From Chryseolinea sp. H1M3-3 (GTDB taxonomy: Bacteria; Bacteroidota; Bacteroidia; Cytophagales; Cyclobacteriaceae), in assembly GCF_029360725.1 (NCBI RefSeq), contig NZ_JARKMY010000014.1, positions 1 through 64,000 on the forward strand: a stretch of 64,000 nt of DNA, read 5' to 3'. The translations under genes and the position numbers were made by a program. Below are positions 37,201-45,916 of this stretch, in pieces. Position 1 is the first letter of the stretch. Each line of letters begins with the position of its first letter. The notes beneath the pieces were generated by a model. The model saw only the letters and a list, made by a program, of their open reading frames with translations, was not told the origin of the DNA and searched no databases.

Positions 37201-37260
37201 ACATAAGCCAAATAGGACTGCAAAGATGAAGAATGCAGGGCAACGAATGGTAATTTTTCC

Positions 37261-37737
37261 TTACTGCCGCGAAGAATTATTTTGCGCAGGATCTTCAAGC
37301 ATGGGCAAGCGAATGTATTTGGCTTCTTCAGAGTCAACGGACATCATACCCCATAAACCACCCGACGACCCAGCAATTTTTTCAGCGAGTTCTTTTAGCA
37401 TGTCATAGAATGGCTTGGAGAAGGTCTTATCTAATTTCTTTAATATCGGATTAAGTTGACTGAGTTCCTGGATTAGAATAGGATTGCGTTGCGTGGATTC
37501 GTAAGGATAACTTTGCAGTAACACCTTCAGCTTATCCTCAAAATCAGTAGATACCTCTTTAAAGTAATTATCAAGTATGGTCTTCTCTTTCTTCTTAACG
37601 GCAACATTAATAGCCTCTTTGATTTCCTTGCGGTCGATGGTACCATCCGCGCCTGCAATGAGTATGCACAACAGAATAGGAGCCTTTAACATTTGCTCTG
37701 CTTCACTGCCGGTTAGTCTCTCCAGTTCTTTGATCAT
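37261..37737 (-). CDS. TerB-like/tellurite-resistance-fold hypothetical protein
   Basis: 158 residues. The region ILLCILIAGADGTIDRKEIKEAINVA has the DGxID-type acidic loop seen in TerB-like helical domains. The remainder is helical and charged, with an acidic C-terminal tail and no signal peptide. TerB-like folds often occur in stress-responsive proteins, and metal binding has been proposed for some. The assignment rests on this one motif and the helical profile, so it is tentative. It may be co-transcribed with the rhomboid gene. Confidence 0.55.
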   Translation of the reverse strand: MIKELERLTGSEAEQMLKAPILLCILIAGADGTIDRKEIKEAINVAVKKKEKTILDNYFKEVSTDFEDKLKVLLQSYPYESTQRNPILIQELSQLNPILKKLDKTFSKPFYDMLKELAEKIAGSSGGLWGMMSVDSEEAKYIRLPMLEDPAQNNSSRQ

Positions 37738-37921
37738 ATCGGTTTATGTTAAATAACCCAACTAAACCTCTTCAAATCACCGATTTTTTCGCCTTTTCTT
37801 TGCTCCGATTTCGACCCTTATATATACCGATGATAGATATTGGCCGGAATTGCATTTTTTCAACCTATAATTATCCGGTTATTAGCGTTGTGTAAAACGC
37901 TTTCAAAACGTAAGCCAAACC

Positions 37922-39283
37922 ATGTACGAAAAAGACCCTGTTAAAGTTTTTGTAGTTGAAGATGACCCAGCATATACCAAGTTTTTACAGTATGTGCTTG
38001 GACTGAATCCGGATTATGAGGTCGAATATTATACGACGGGAAAGGACTGTGTGGCGAACCTCTACAAAAATCCAGCGATTATAACCTTAGACTATTCACT
38101 TCCCGATGGCCCAGGAGAAAAAGTGCTGGGGCAGATCAGAAGTCATGATCCTAATATTAATGTCATCATTGTCTCTGCACAGGAAAAGATCCATACGGCT
38201 GTCGAACTTTTGAAGTCGGGTGCATACGATTACATTACCAAAGACCAGGATACCAAAGACCGGCTGCTCAACGCCATTAACAACGCCCGGAATAAGTCCT
38301 CCTTAATTAAAGAGATCGACCATCTTAAGAAAGAAATATCTGAGAAATACGAATTCGAAAAGAGTATCATCGGTACAAGCCCGGCCATTAAAAGAATCTT
38401 TTCACTGCTGGAAAAAGCGGTACAAACCAATATTTCAGTTAGTATTTCAGGTGAAACAGGTACCGGTAAAGAACTGGTTGCCAAAGCAATACATTACAAC
38501 TCCAAAAGAAAGAATAAACCGTTTGTAGCCGTTAATATCGCCGCTATTCCCCGTGAGTTGATTGAAAGTGAATTGTTCGGTCACGAGAAAGGGGCCTTTA
38601 CAGGAGCACTTACAAGACGCATTGGAAAATTTGAAGAAGCAGAAGGCGGAACCATTTTTTTAGATGAGATCGGTGAAATGGATCCGAATCTGCAAGCAAA
38701 GTTGCTGCGTGTATTGCAAGAGCGTGAAGTAACTAGAATAGGTGGAAATGCAGTTATTAAACTTGATGTCCGGATCATTGCAGCAACCCATCGCGATCTG
38801 GCTGAAGAAGTAAAAACCGGAAGGTTTAGAGAAGATTTGTACTATCGTCTGTTGGGCTTACCTGTTCATCTTCCCCCCTTGCGTGAACGCGGCAATGATG
38901 TCATCATGATCGCGAAGCATTTTTTAGATCAGTTTGCCAACGACAACCAGATGCGCAAATTCAAGATCACACAAGAAGCGCAGGAAAAGCTATTACAATA
39001 TCCTTTCCCGGGAAATATCAGGGAGTTGAAATCCATCATTGAGCTCTCGGCCGTAATGGCTGAAGAACAAGAAATCCGCGCTCAGGATATCAGCTTTAAC
39101 AGCACTGCCCGAATGGAGTCCTTCCTCTACCAGGAGATGACCATGAATGAATTTATGTTTAGAATCATCCGCCATTTCTTGAACAAATACGATAACAATG
39201 TATTAGAAGTAGCACGAAAACTGGATATAGGTAAGTCCTCTCTTTACAGATACTTAAAGGAAATGGAAGCAGCGGGAATTTAA
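37922..39283 (+). CDS. NtrC-family sigma-54-dependent response regulator
   Basis: 453 residues. The receiver domain (1-125) has phospho-acceptor Asp57 (IITLDYSLPDG). The AAA+ domain (about 147-385) has Walker A GETGTGKELVAKAIH, the sigma-54 contact loop GAFTGAL, Walker B GGTIFLDEIGEMD and arginine-finger region FREDLYYRL. The C-terminal helix-turn-helix is NVLEVARKLDIGKSSLYRYLKEM. All parts needed to drive sigma-54 transcription are present, so the organism should encode RpoN. The hybrid kinase gene starts four bases after the stop, making a tight two-gene unit. Target genes are unknown. Confidence 0.95.
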   Translation: MYEKDPVKVFVVEDDPAYTKFLQYVLGLNPDYEVEYYTTGKDCVANLYKNPAIITLDYSLPDGPGEKVLGQIRSHDPNINVIIVSAQEKIHTAVELLKSGAYDYITKDQDTKDRLLNAINNARNKSSLIKEIDHLKKEISEKYEFEKSIIGTSPAIKRIFSLLEKAVQTNISVSISGETGTGKELVAKAIHYNSKRKNKPFVAVNIAAIPRELIESELFGHEKGAFTGALTRRIGKFEEAEGGTIFLDEIGEMDPNLQAKLLRVLQEREVTRIGGNAVIKLDVRIIAATHRDLAEEVKTGRFREDLYYRLLGLPVHLPPLRERGNDVIMIAKHFLDQFANDNQMRKFKITQEAQEKLLQYPFPGNIRELKSIIELSAVMAEEQEIRAQDISFNSTARMESFLYQEMTMNEFMFRIIRHFLNKYDNNVLEVARKLDIGKSSLYRYLKEMEAAGI

Positions 39284-39287
39284 GTGT

Positions 39288-41216
39288 ATGAAGCTTCAGG
39301 CATACGTAAGAAAAGGCTCCTTTTATGAGGCCGTGGTAGAAGATGGTTCTGACATCATTTTCATCGTCGACTTTGAAGGCACTATACGTTATCACAATAC
39401 CGCCGTATTTCAAACCCTGGGCTACCGGCCAAAGAGTCTGAACGGACGAAATTTTTTCGATTACATCTTACCTGAAACCGTCGAAGAACTTAAACGCCAA
39501 TTCAAGAAAAGTCAACAGCGTGCATATACGCAGAACATTGAATTCCAATTTTTATGCAAGGACTATTCCTACCGCTTTCTGGAATTTAATGCTATCAACT
39601 TAAAGCATAAAGAAGGACTGGATGGGTTCATCCTCGACTGCCGTGACATCGCACAACGCAAAGAAAACGAAGCGGAGCTCGTACGGCTGCAAAAAGCAAA
39701 GGAACAGTTTCTCGCGAACATCAGTCACGAGATACGAACACCCTTGAACGGTATCGCAGGAATGGCTGGTCTGCTTAGCCAAAGCCCGAGTCCGGAAGAG
39801 CGCGAAACGTATTTAAATGCCATCAAGCATTCGGCTGAGAATCTGAAACTTATCATCAACGATATACTTGATCTAGCCGCCATCGAATCGGGTAAGCTGA
39901 CCTTTGAAAAGATTGCCTTTAACTTAAAGGACTTTCTTCCATCGCTCATCAGCACCTTCATGTATCAGGCACGCGAAAAGAAGATTTCACTTGATTACAC
40001 GATTGATGAAAACCTGAATAAAATCCTTGTCGGTGACCCGGTAAGGCTAAATCAGATCTTAATCAACCTGATCAGCAATGCAGTCAAGTTTACACATTCA
40101 GGATCTATCAAAGTGTTTTGTACTGCTGAACGGGAAGTGAAAGGCATTTGCTGGGTTCGCATTGAAGTGACTGACTCCGGTGTTGGAATCCCGGAAGATA
40201 AATTGAATACCATTTTCGAAAGCTTTAGCCAGGCTGATGCAAGTGTTACGCGCAAGTATGGAGGCTCGGGTCTCGGACTCACTATTGTTAAACAGTTAGT
40301 TGAATTACAAAAAGGAAGAATTACTGTGACGAGCAAAGTAAATGAAGGCTCCAGCTTTATTGTTCTTGTACCGTACGGGGTAGGCAAAAAGGGAGCTATG
40401 GCCAACACCTCTCCTAAGAATGATCAAGCACTAAAGGCTGTAAATGCCTCACAACTTGTTGTACTACTGGTGGAGGACAATGATATTAACAGGTTATATG
40501 CGAAAAGTATTTTGAAAAACTGGCAGTGTTATACTGATACCGCAGAGAACGGCTTGGTTGCTATCGAAAAAATTAAGAACCAGGCATACGATGTTGTACT
40601 GATGGATATTCAGATGCCGGTAATGGATGGATATGAGACAACAAAAGCCATCCGGTTGATGGATGCACCCATGTGTGATGTTCCGGTTATCGCCCTTACA
40701 GCTAATGCTACGAAAGCAGATGTAGAAAAGTGTATGGCTGCCGGTATGAATGATTACCTGCCTAAACCATTTACGCCGGACGATCTGTACCGAAAGCTTT
40801 TTATTGATCAAAAAATTTCGCCCAAGCAGAAAGTCAAATCTAAATCTCCGGTTGTCATCCCTGCCAATCAACTATACAATCTGGATTATTTACGATCGGT
40901 ATCCGGGAACAACGAGGAGTTTATACGCGAAATGGTGATGACTTTTATGCAAACCATTCCTCCTGTTTTAGCGGAGATGAAGCAGGCCCTGATGGATTCG
41001 GATTGGCCGAAACTCGCCCGTCAGGCGCATCAAATTAAACCGTCGTTTACCTTAATGGGATTAACTGAACTTCGGAGCAGTATTCTTTTCATCGAAGAGA
41101 ACAGCAAAGCTTCCACGAAGTTGGATGAGATCCCTGAAGCTGTGAGCAACTTTATTATTCAATGCGAGGCTGTGATTCCTGAACTGTCCAAAGAAGTGAT
41201 GCCGGGTGCGGCATGA
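39288..41216 (+). CDS. Hybrid sensor histidine kinase (PAS-HisKA-HATPase-receiver-Hpt)
   Basis: 642 residues with no membrane segment, so a cytoplasmic sensor. A PAS domain lies at about 14-125 (EDGSDIIFIVDFEGTIRYHN). HisKA carries the phospho-His near 147 in NISHEIRTPLNGIAGM. The HATPase follows with N-box NQILINLISNAVKFT and loops DSGVGIP and GGSGLGLTIV. A receiver domain starts near 385 (VVLLVEDNDINRLY) with Asp near 440 (VVLMDIQMPVMDG). A C-terminal Hpt domain has the His near 581 in ARQAHQIKPSFTLMG. This gives an internal four-step phosphorelay whose natural output is the NtrC-type regulator encoded four bases upstream (inference from adjacency). Confidence 0.95.
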   Translation: MKLQAYVRKGSFYEAVVEDGSDIIFIVDFEGTIRYHNTAVFQTLGYRPKSLNGRNFFDYILPETVEELKRQFKKSQQRAYTQNIEFQFLCKDYSYRFLEFNAINLKHKEGLDGFILDCRDIAQRKENEAELVRLQKAKEQFLANISHEIRTPLNGIAGMAGLLSQSPSPEERETYLNAIKHSAENLKLIINDILDLAAIESGKLTFEKIAFNLKDFLPSLISTFMYQAREKKISLDYTIDENLNKILVGDPVRLNQILINLISNAVKFTHSGSIKVFCTAEREVKGICWVRIEVTDSGVGIPEDKLNTIFESFSQADASVTRKYGGSGLGLTIVKQLVELQKGRITVTSKVNEGSSFIVLVPYGVGKKGAMANTSPKNDQALKAVNASQLVVLLVEDNDINRLYAKSILKNWQCYTDTAENGLVAIEKIKNQAYDVVLMDIQMPVMDGYETTKAIRLMDAPMCDVPVIALTANATKADVEKCMAAGMNDYLPKPFTPDDLYRKLFIDQKISPKQKVKSKSPVVIPANQLYNLDYLRSVSGNNEEFIREMVMTFMQTIPPVLAEMKQALMDSDWPKLARQAHQIKPSFTLMGLTELRSSILFIEENSKASTKLDEIPEAVSNFIIQCEAVIPELSKEVMPGAA

Positions 41217-41660
41217 AGGTCATGATCATTTTCTGAAGTAATTCTCTTTAGCTTTTATTACCACAAGTATCGAAACGCAAAATCACCCGGGCGAACCATG
41301 TACCAGCGGTATTTATTGTCGCGACTTTTTTTTCGGTTTGATCAAATCGCTGCGACACATCTAAACCGATTCAACCTTTACAAAACCCGCGCTTACTCCT
41401 TAACGGTCTGGCTGTTATTAAACTAAGTCGATATTGGCATATTTTCTAAGTCTTCCGACCTCATGCTACGGTCCCTGGTCCTTTAGTCTCGCTTCCATGT
41501 CGCTTCCGTTATCCTTGCATAGAAATGATTTTTTATCAAAGGAGTATTATAAAATAGCTAGCGGGATGCAAGCCTGACGGAAGCTAGACGCAAGCTAGAC
41601 TGATCAAACACTCACGATTCCAGCTTATTCCTCGTTCCATAAAAAAAATTTAATAAATCT
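41217..41660. other. Intergenic region with an inverted repeat array and no gene
   Basis: About 440 bases between the kinase stop and the blaI promoter. No coding frame of protein-like composition was found. It contains an octo-T tract after a GTCGCGAC palindrome near 41325, a TTTGATCAAA palindrome just after that, and the inverted 11-bp repeat element described separately. Confidence 0.6.
41485..41601. repeat. Inverted array of 11-bp repeats (three units, spacer, three inverted units)
   Basis: The left arm (41488-41520) reads as three 11-mers: CTCGCTTCCAT, GTCGCTTCCGT and TATCCTTGCAT. The right arm (41566-41598) is their inverse in mirror order: ATGCAAGCCTG, ACGGAAGCTAG and ACGCAAGCTAG. Matching AGT/ACT triplets extend both ends. 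The arms pair over about 28 of 36 positions around a 45-base AT-rich spacer. The result is a long imperfect hairpin whose arms are themselves tandem repeats. Confidence 0.75.
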
Positions 41661-41690
41661 TTTGATTGATCAACTAAACTTTTAGTTTTA
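41661..41690 (+). promoter_or_regulatory. blaI-blaR promoter with overlapping palindromic operator
   Basis: TTTG at 41661, an 18-base spacer and TAGTTTTA at 41683 fit the Bacteroidota promoter with one mismatch. A perfect palindrome, AACTAAA-CT-TTTAGTT (41672-41687), overlaps the -7 element. BlaI/MecI repressors bind palindromes at their own promoters, so this is the likely operator. Confidence 0.6.
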
Positions 41691-41708
41691 TACCTAAATA
41701 CATAGTCA

Positions 41709-42080
41709 ATGAAAGATATGAAAGAGCTTACGAAAGCTGAAGACCAGGTTATGCAGATACTCTGGAGATTGGAAAATGCCTTTGTAAAAGATATCGTTGA
41801 AGAGATGCCAGAACCTAAGCCAGCGTATAATACCATCTCCACTATTGTAAGAATTCTGGAGACGAAAGGCTTTGTAGATCACAAAGCATACGGAAAGACG
41901 CATGAATACTTTCCGATCATCAGCAAAGAAAAATACACCCACTTCTACCTTAATAATTTATTGAAAGGATATTTCAATGGGTCGTTTCAAAACCTGGTAT
42001 CTTTTTTTGCAAAGGAAAATAAAATGGACATCAAATCACTTGAAAAACTTTTGGAAGAAATTAAAAAGCAAAAGTCATGA
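41709..42080 (+). CDS. BlaI/MecI-family transcriptional repressor
   Basis: 123 residues. The winged-helix N-terminus reads LTKAEDQVMQILWRLENAFVKDIVEEMPEPKPAYNTISTIVRILETKGFVDHKAYGKTHEYFP, the standard BlaI/MecI DNA-binding block. The C-terminal helices (about 75-123) form the dimerisation and cleavage region. It is a dimeric repressor released when its partner protease is triggered. Its stop overlaps the start of the M56 peptidase gene by four bases (ATGA), giving translational coupling. Confidence 0.95.
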   Translation: MKDMKELTKAEDQVMQILWRLENAFVKDIVEEMPEPKPAYNTISTIVRILETKGFVDHKAYGKTHEYFPIISKEKYTHFYLNNLLKGYFNGSFQNLVSFFAKENKMDIKSLEKLLEEIKKQKS

Positions 42081-43660
42081 ATGCTTACCTGAATTATTTT
42101 ATCGAGGCTAACATCGGGCTCGTTCTTTTTCTAGGAGCCTATGTCTTGTTCTTGCGCAATGAAACAGATTTTAAAATGCAGCGAATATTTTTATTGGCTG
42201 GCATTCTGATTTCGTTGACCTTACCCCTGCTGCACATTCAAGGGACCGGCGCGGTGATCCCGTCCTTGAGTAACATCGTCCCGGCGTACTTTCTGCCCGA
42301 GTTTGTAATTACGGCAAACGGCACAAGCGCTGCGTCATCCGATTCCTCCAGCTCCATAGACTTTTGGTTCTACCTGCAACTGTTCTATGTCACTGGCCTT
42401 TCATTCTTTCTGATTAGATTTTTAGTGTGGATTTGGGCCCTTGTTGCATTGATAAAAAAGTCTTCTCCCACGGTGGATGGTAGACTAACAATTGTGGAAT
42501 CTGAAAAAGTTATTCCGACATTTTCTTTTTTTCATTTCATTGTTTTAGGACAGGCTCACACCCTTTCGCCTGAGGATAGGCAAAAGGTTATTCATCATGA
42601 ATCGGTCCATGTCCACCAACTTCATTCCTTCGATATTCTTTTGATAAACGTGATCAGTATTTTCTTCTGGATCAATCCTTTCCTGAAAACCTATAAAAAG
42701 ATTTTTGTTCAGCTTCATGAATTCGAGGCAGATGCGCGCGCTGTTGAGAATCGTGACGTGAACGAATACTGCAGCCTGCTGGCAAAGGTTGCATTGGAGT
42801 CGGCCGGCTTCAACCTCGCCAATCACTTTAATAATTCTTTAACATTAAAACGAATTGAAATGATGCGAACTATAAAACGTAAAATAAAACCGTGGAAGAT
42901 GCTGGCGATTGCCGGCGTAATCCCCATAGCTTTTTTCATTATTGCCTGTCAGGATCAGGTTGCAAACGAAGTTGCTGACATCGCAAAAGGCTCGACGATG
43001 GCTATCGATATTCCCGCAGAAGTTCAGCTCAGGTATGATGAACTGACGAAAGCAAATCCAGACAAAAAGTATTTGCTGATGGAGACAGATGAAAATATGA
43101 AGCCGAAGCTGGATGAGATGCAGAAAAAGTTTGAGAACCTGGATCAAAATCAGATCGTGCATATTGATCTGATAACGCCCACGGTAGCAGCATCCGAGGA
43201 CATTAGAACCTTCGCTATCATTGAGTACAATGGGCAGATTAATGAGATCAGCAATCGCTCAAAGCTGGATAGTGACGTATACACAATGGTTGAAGAAACG
43301 GCTATGCCGGTTGGAGGAATGCCTGCCCTTTATGAACATATTGGTCAGAAACTGGTGTATCCTGCTCAAGCAAGACGGATGGGCATTGAAGGAAAAGTCT
43401 TCGTGGAATTCGTTGTTCAAACGGATGGCTCTATTACCGATGTGAAAGTTAAGAAAGGCATCGGCGCTGGTTGTGATGAAGCGGCGATGATCGTTGTTAA
43501 GACTTCGCCCAAATGGAATCCAGCGAAGAACAAAGGCATGATTGTTAAACAACAAATGGTATTGCCAATTGCCTTCAAGTTAAATGGCTCTGACAAAAAA
43601 GATGAAGCGAAAGCTCCTGCCGAAGCCATGGAAGAAATGGTGATTGTAGGTGAGCAATAA
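42077..43660 (+). CDS. BlaR1-like M56 metallopeptidase fused to a TonB C-terminal domain
   Basis: 527 residues. Four membrane helices lie in the first about 310 residues, with the zinc motif at about 174-178 (HESVH) followed by LHEFEADARAV, the usual third-ligand region. The last helix (MLAIAGVIPIAFFIIACQD) is near 280-300. A periplasmic region follows, and then a TonB-C domain (about 430-510, GIEGKVFVEFVVQTDGSITDVKV, ending MVLPIAFKL). Unlike staphylococcal BlaR1 it has no penicillin-binding sensor domain, so the signal is not necessarily a beta-lactam. It probably cleaves the BlaI-like repressor encoded upstream. Such M56-TonB fusions are known in Bacteroidota; the role of the TonB-C part is unclear. 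Confidence 0.92.
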   Translation: MNAYLNYFIEANIGLVLFLGAYVLFLRNETDFKMQRIFLLAGILISLTLPLLHIQGTGAVIPSLSNIVPAYFLPEFVITANGTSAASSDSSSSIDFWFYLQLFYVTGLSFFLIRFLVWIWALVALIKKSSPTVDGRLTIVESEKVIPTFSFFHFIVLGQAHTLSPEDRQKVIHHESVHVHQLHSFDILLINVISIFFWINPFLKTYKKIFVQLHEFEADARAVENRDVNEYCSLLAKVALESAGFNLANHFNNSLTLKRIEMMRTIKRKIKPWKMLAIAGVIPIAFFIIACQDQVANEVADIAKGSTMAIDIPAEVQLRYDELTKANPDKKYLLMETDENMKPKLDEMQKKFENLDQNQIVHIDLITPTVAASEDIRTFAIIEYNGQINEISNRSKLDSDVYTMVEETAMPVGGMPALYEHIGQKLVYPAQARRMGIEGKVFVEFVVQTDGSITDVKVKKGIGAGCDEAAMIVVKTSPKWNPAKNKGMIVKQQMVLPIAFKLNGSDKKDEAKAPAEAMEEMVIVGEQ

Positions 43661-43681
43661 TCTAGTTGGTGATGAAATAAG

Positions 43682-43710
43682 GAAAAAGACTGGCAATGCT
43701 GGTCTTTTTC
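43682..43710 (+). terminator. Rho-independent terminator after the blaI-blaR unit
   Basis: A 9-bp stem (GAAAAAGAC / GTCTTTTTC) with an 11-base loop ends in a T-rich tract, 21 bases after the M56 gene stop. An upstream ATG for the LRR gene (43696) falls inside this hairpin, which supports the later start at 43759. Confidence 0.75.
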
Positions 43711-43758
43711 TCAGTTGACCAAATCATACCTTTTGTCGTCAAACAAAAGACCGGTCGC

Positions 43759-45092
43759 ATGACATTTTCCGGGATTTACATATTAACCGTCATCTTAATT
43801 TTTGTTGGCGAAGGGCAAGCACAACAATTTTTCAGATCAACATCTGATTCAATAAAATACAGGAAGACCGTCATCGCCATCAGCGACACATTATTCAATA
43901 ACCCACGAGCTGATACCTACGAATTAACACGACTCGCAGAATCATACATCGTCAAAGATATCCCAAGATTCAAAAAAGGTTACTATGCTTTTTACAACGA
44001 TCTAATGCAATCTAATCGCCCCGATACGATAAGACACATCGGTCTATACAACCTTCGGATAAGAAGGATTCCTCGCCAGGTATTCAAATGCAAAAATTTG
44101 ACGGAATTAGATATTAGCGGTTGTAAGATTAGAAGACTTCCGAATGCACTGAACGATCTTAAACGACTGGAAATTTTGGTAATCAATAAGAGTAAGTTGA
44201 GAAGGTTAAAGATCGATGTGAGTGAAAATAATTCAATAAAAGAATTAGACCTTGCTTATAATAATCTTAAAAAAATTCCAATCGACTTGATCAAACTCAA
44301 ATCAATGGAATACCTCAATATTTCCGGTAATAAGGTTAAACGAATACCAAAATTTCTGAGTGACTGCGAAAAACTCACCGCTATAAATTTAAGTTTTAAC
44401 CGCGTAAGAGATAACGATCTGGAGTTGACCACAAATCTCCATATCAGGAGTCTTAATTTATCACACAATAAATTAACGGACATCCCTTTTACACTTTCCT
44501 CGTTTAGCAACCTGGAAGAACTGAGTCTTTCTTACAACAAAATCAAAATATTTCGAACGAAATTGGGAACGAACGGCTACAGATATTAAGCCTCTATAAC
44601 AACCGGTTGGATCATATTCCGGCAACCGTGTTCAATTTATATGGCCTTCAAACGCTCGATCTGAATTTTAACAACATCGGTGAAATTCATGCTGATATCA
44701 AAAAATTGAAGGGACTATCTTCCCTTTCAATATCCAACAACCAGTTGAATAATATACCCGATGAGATCGGTGAACTTGATCAATTAGACGTCCTTTACCT
44801 TACGAATAATCTTATAAAGACTTTGCCCCTGTCGATGGCTCGTCTTCCGATAAAAGAACTTCATTTGGAATTTAACAAATTAAGTTCTCTGCCGGCAGCA
44901 GTTTTACAATTAAAAGCATTGGAAGAATTATACACCGGCAATAATTTAATCAGCGCCCTTCCAAAAGAACTCTCTGAAATAAAAAGTTTAAAGGTGCTTT
45001 ATTTCGAAAGCAATTTTGTAACCGATTTAAGTGAACACGTAACCACGATAGTGGAAAATTTACGGGCTAAAGGCGGCAGCGTAAAATACTAG
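43759..45092 (+). pseudogene. Exported leucine-rich-repeat protein with a one-base frameshift
   Basis: From ATG at 43759 a signal peptide (MTFSGIYILTVILIFVGEGQAQ) is followed by a helical cap and then LRRs of about 22-23 residues (LTELDISGCKIRRLPNALNDL, LEILVINKSKLRRL, LNISGNKVKRIPKFLSDCEKL). The frame then runs out at 44589 (KIFRTKLGTNGYRY). Reading the other frame from about 44550 gives ISNEIGNERLQILSLYNNRLDHIPATVF, a perfect LRR continuation that proceeds through seven more repeats to a stop at 45092. The two frames differ by one base, as from loss of one base near 44548-44553. The repaired protein would have about 444 residues. It could be a true null allele or a sequencing error. Confidence 0.75.
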
Positions 45093-45132
45093 CGCGACGT
45101 ACAATAAAATTTCAACATTCAAAACGGCTGCG

Positions 45133-45573
45133 TTATTTTCCCAAAAAGTCTTTCAGGTTGGTGTTGATAATCTGATCCCAACCCATGACAAAATTTTTCC
45201 TTTCCAGTTCAGGATGCGCTTTTGAAAAGTTATCGATACCTTCATGGGTAAGCCTTAACTTGGTTTTACTTCCTTCAGCGAATAGCTCGAACGTTACCAC
45301 GCTTACCCCTGGATCATGCTCGTACTTCCAGCTGTATGCCAATTTTTTTTTCGGGATCACCTCTTTAATAATACAGATGTGAAGATATTGCCTAGTCTCA
45401 TCACCGGCATAAAATTGAAATTGGTGGCCCACCTCAGCTTTGAAATGTTTGATATCAAAATACCATTCCTTCATTTTATTTGCATCGGTAAGGGCCTGCC
45501 AAACACGGTCAATGCTGGCGTCAAACGTTCTTTCGAGCACGATCGCTTCATTTACAGTTTTCTCGCGTGGCAT
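45133..45573 (-). CDS. AHSA1/SRPBCC-family protein
   Basis: 146 residues with the START-like fold signature IVLERTFDASIDRVWQALTDANKMKEWYF, then SYSWKYEHDPGVSVVTFELFAEGSKTKLRLTHEGID and a C-terminal helix (MGWDQIINTNLKDFLGK). Members of this group bind hydrophobic ligands in a helix-grip cavity; the ligand here is unknown. It lies 19 bases downstream of an ArsR-type regulator, an arrangement repeated across many bacteria. The pair probably forms one self-regulated unit. Confidence 0.93.
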   Translation of the reverse strand: MPREKTVNEAIVLERTFDASIDRVWQALTDANKMKEWYFDIKHFKAEVGHQFQFYAGDETRQYLHICIIKEVIPKKKLAYSWKYEHDPGVSVVTFELFAEGSKTKLRLTHEGIDNFSKAHPELERKNFVMGWDQIINTNLKDFLGK

Positions 45574-45592
45574 AGCAGATATATTTAAGTAG

Positions 45593-45916
45593 TTATTTCC
45601 TTTTTGACTTCTTCTCTTTTGTTAAAAAATCATCCAAAGCATCCAGTTTCTTATTCCAGAAAGCTTTGTACGCGTCGGCCCATGCTGCTACTTCTTTAAG
45701 CTTGTGGAGTTTTGCTTCACAATAGCGTTCCCTACCCTCCTGGCGAATCGTTATCAACCCACATTCCGTTAAAATCTTGATGTGTTTCGAAATGGCCGGC
45801 CTGCTAATCTTGAAGTGATCGGCGACTGCATTCAGGTTTAAGGTGTTGTAGGCAATTAAGCTGATGATTTCGCGGCGCGTTGGATCCGCAATGGCTTGAA
45901 AAACATCCCTTCTCAT
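45593..45916 (-). CDS. ArsR-family transcriptional regulator
   Basis: 107 residues from ATG at 45916; a TTG three codons upstream is less likely. The winged helix reads VFQAIADPTRREIISLIAYNTLNLNAVADHFKISRPAISKHIKILTECGLITIRQEGRERYCEA. No Cys-x-Cys or His metal site is visible in the recognition region, so it is probably not a metal sensor. The C-terminal tail is Lys-rich. It controls the SRPBCC gene encoded 19 bases downstream, and its own promoter carries a clear palindromic operator. Confidence 0.94.
   Translation of the reverse strand: MRRDVFQAIADPTRREIISLIAYNTLNLNAVADHFKISRPAISKHIKILTECGLITIRQEGRERYCEAKLHKLKEVAAWADAYKAFWNKKLDALDDFLTKEKKSKRK

Noticed and set aside
37851-37875. A sequence resembling a sigma-54 promoter (TGGCCGGAATTGCA) upstream of the NtrC-type gene.
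   Set aside because: The spacing between GG and GC is two bases too short for a -24/-12 promoter, so the resemblance is coincidental.
43696-43758. An earlier ATG for the LRR gene.
   Set aside because: It lies in the loop of the terminator following the M56 gene, and the later ATG gives a clean signal peptide.
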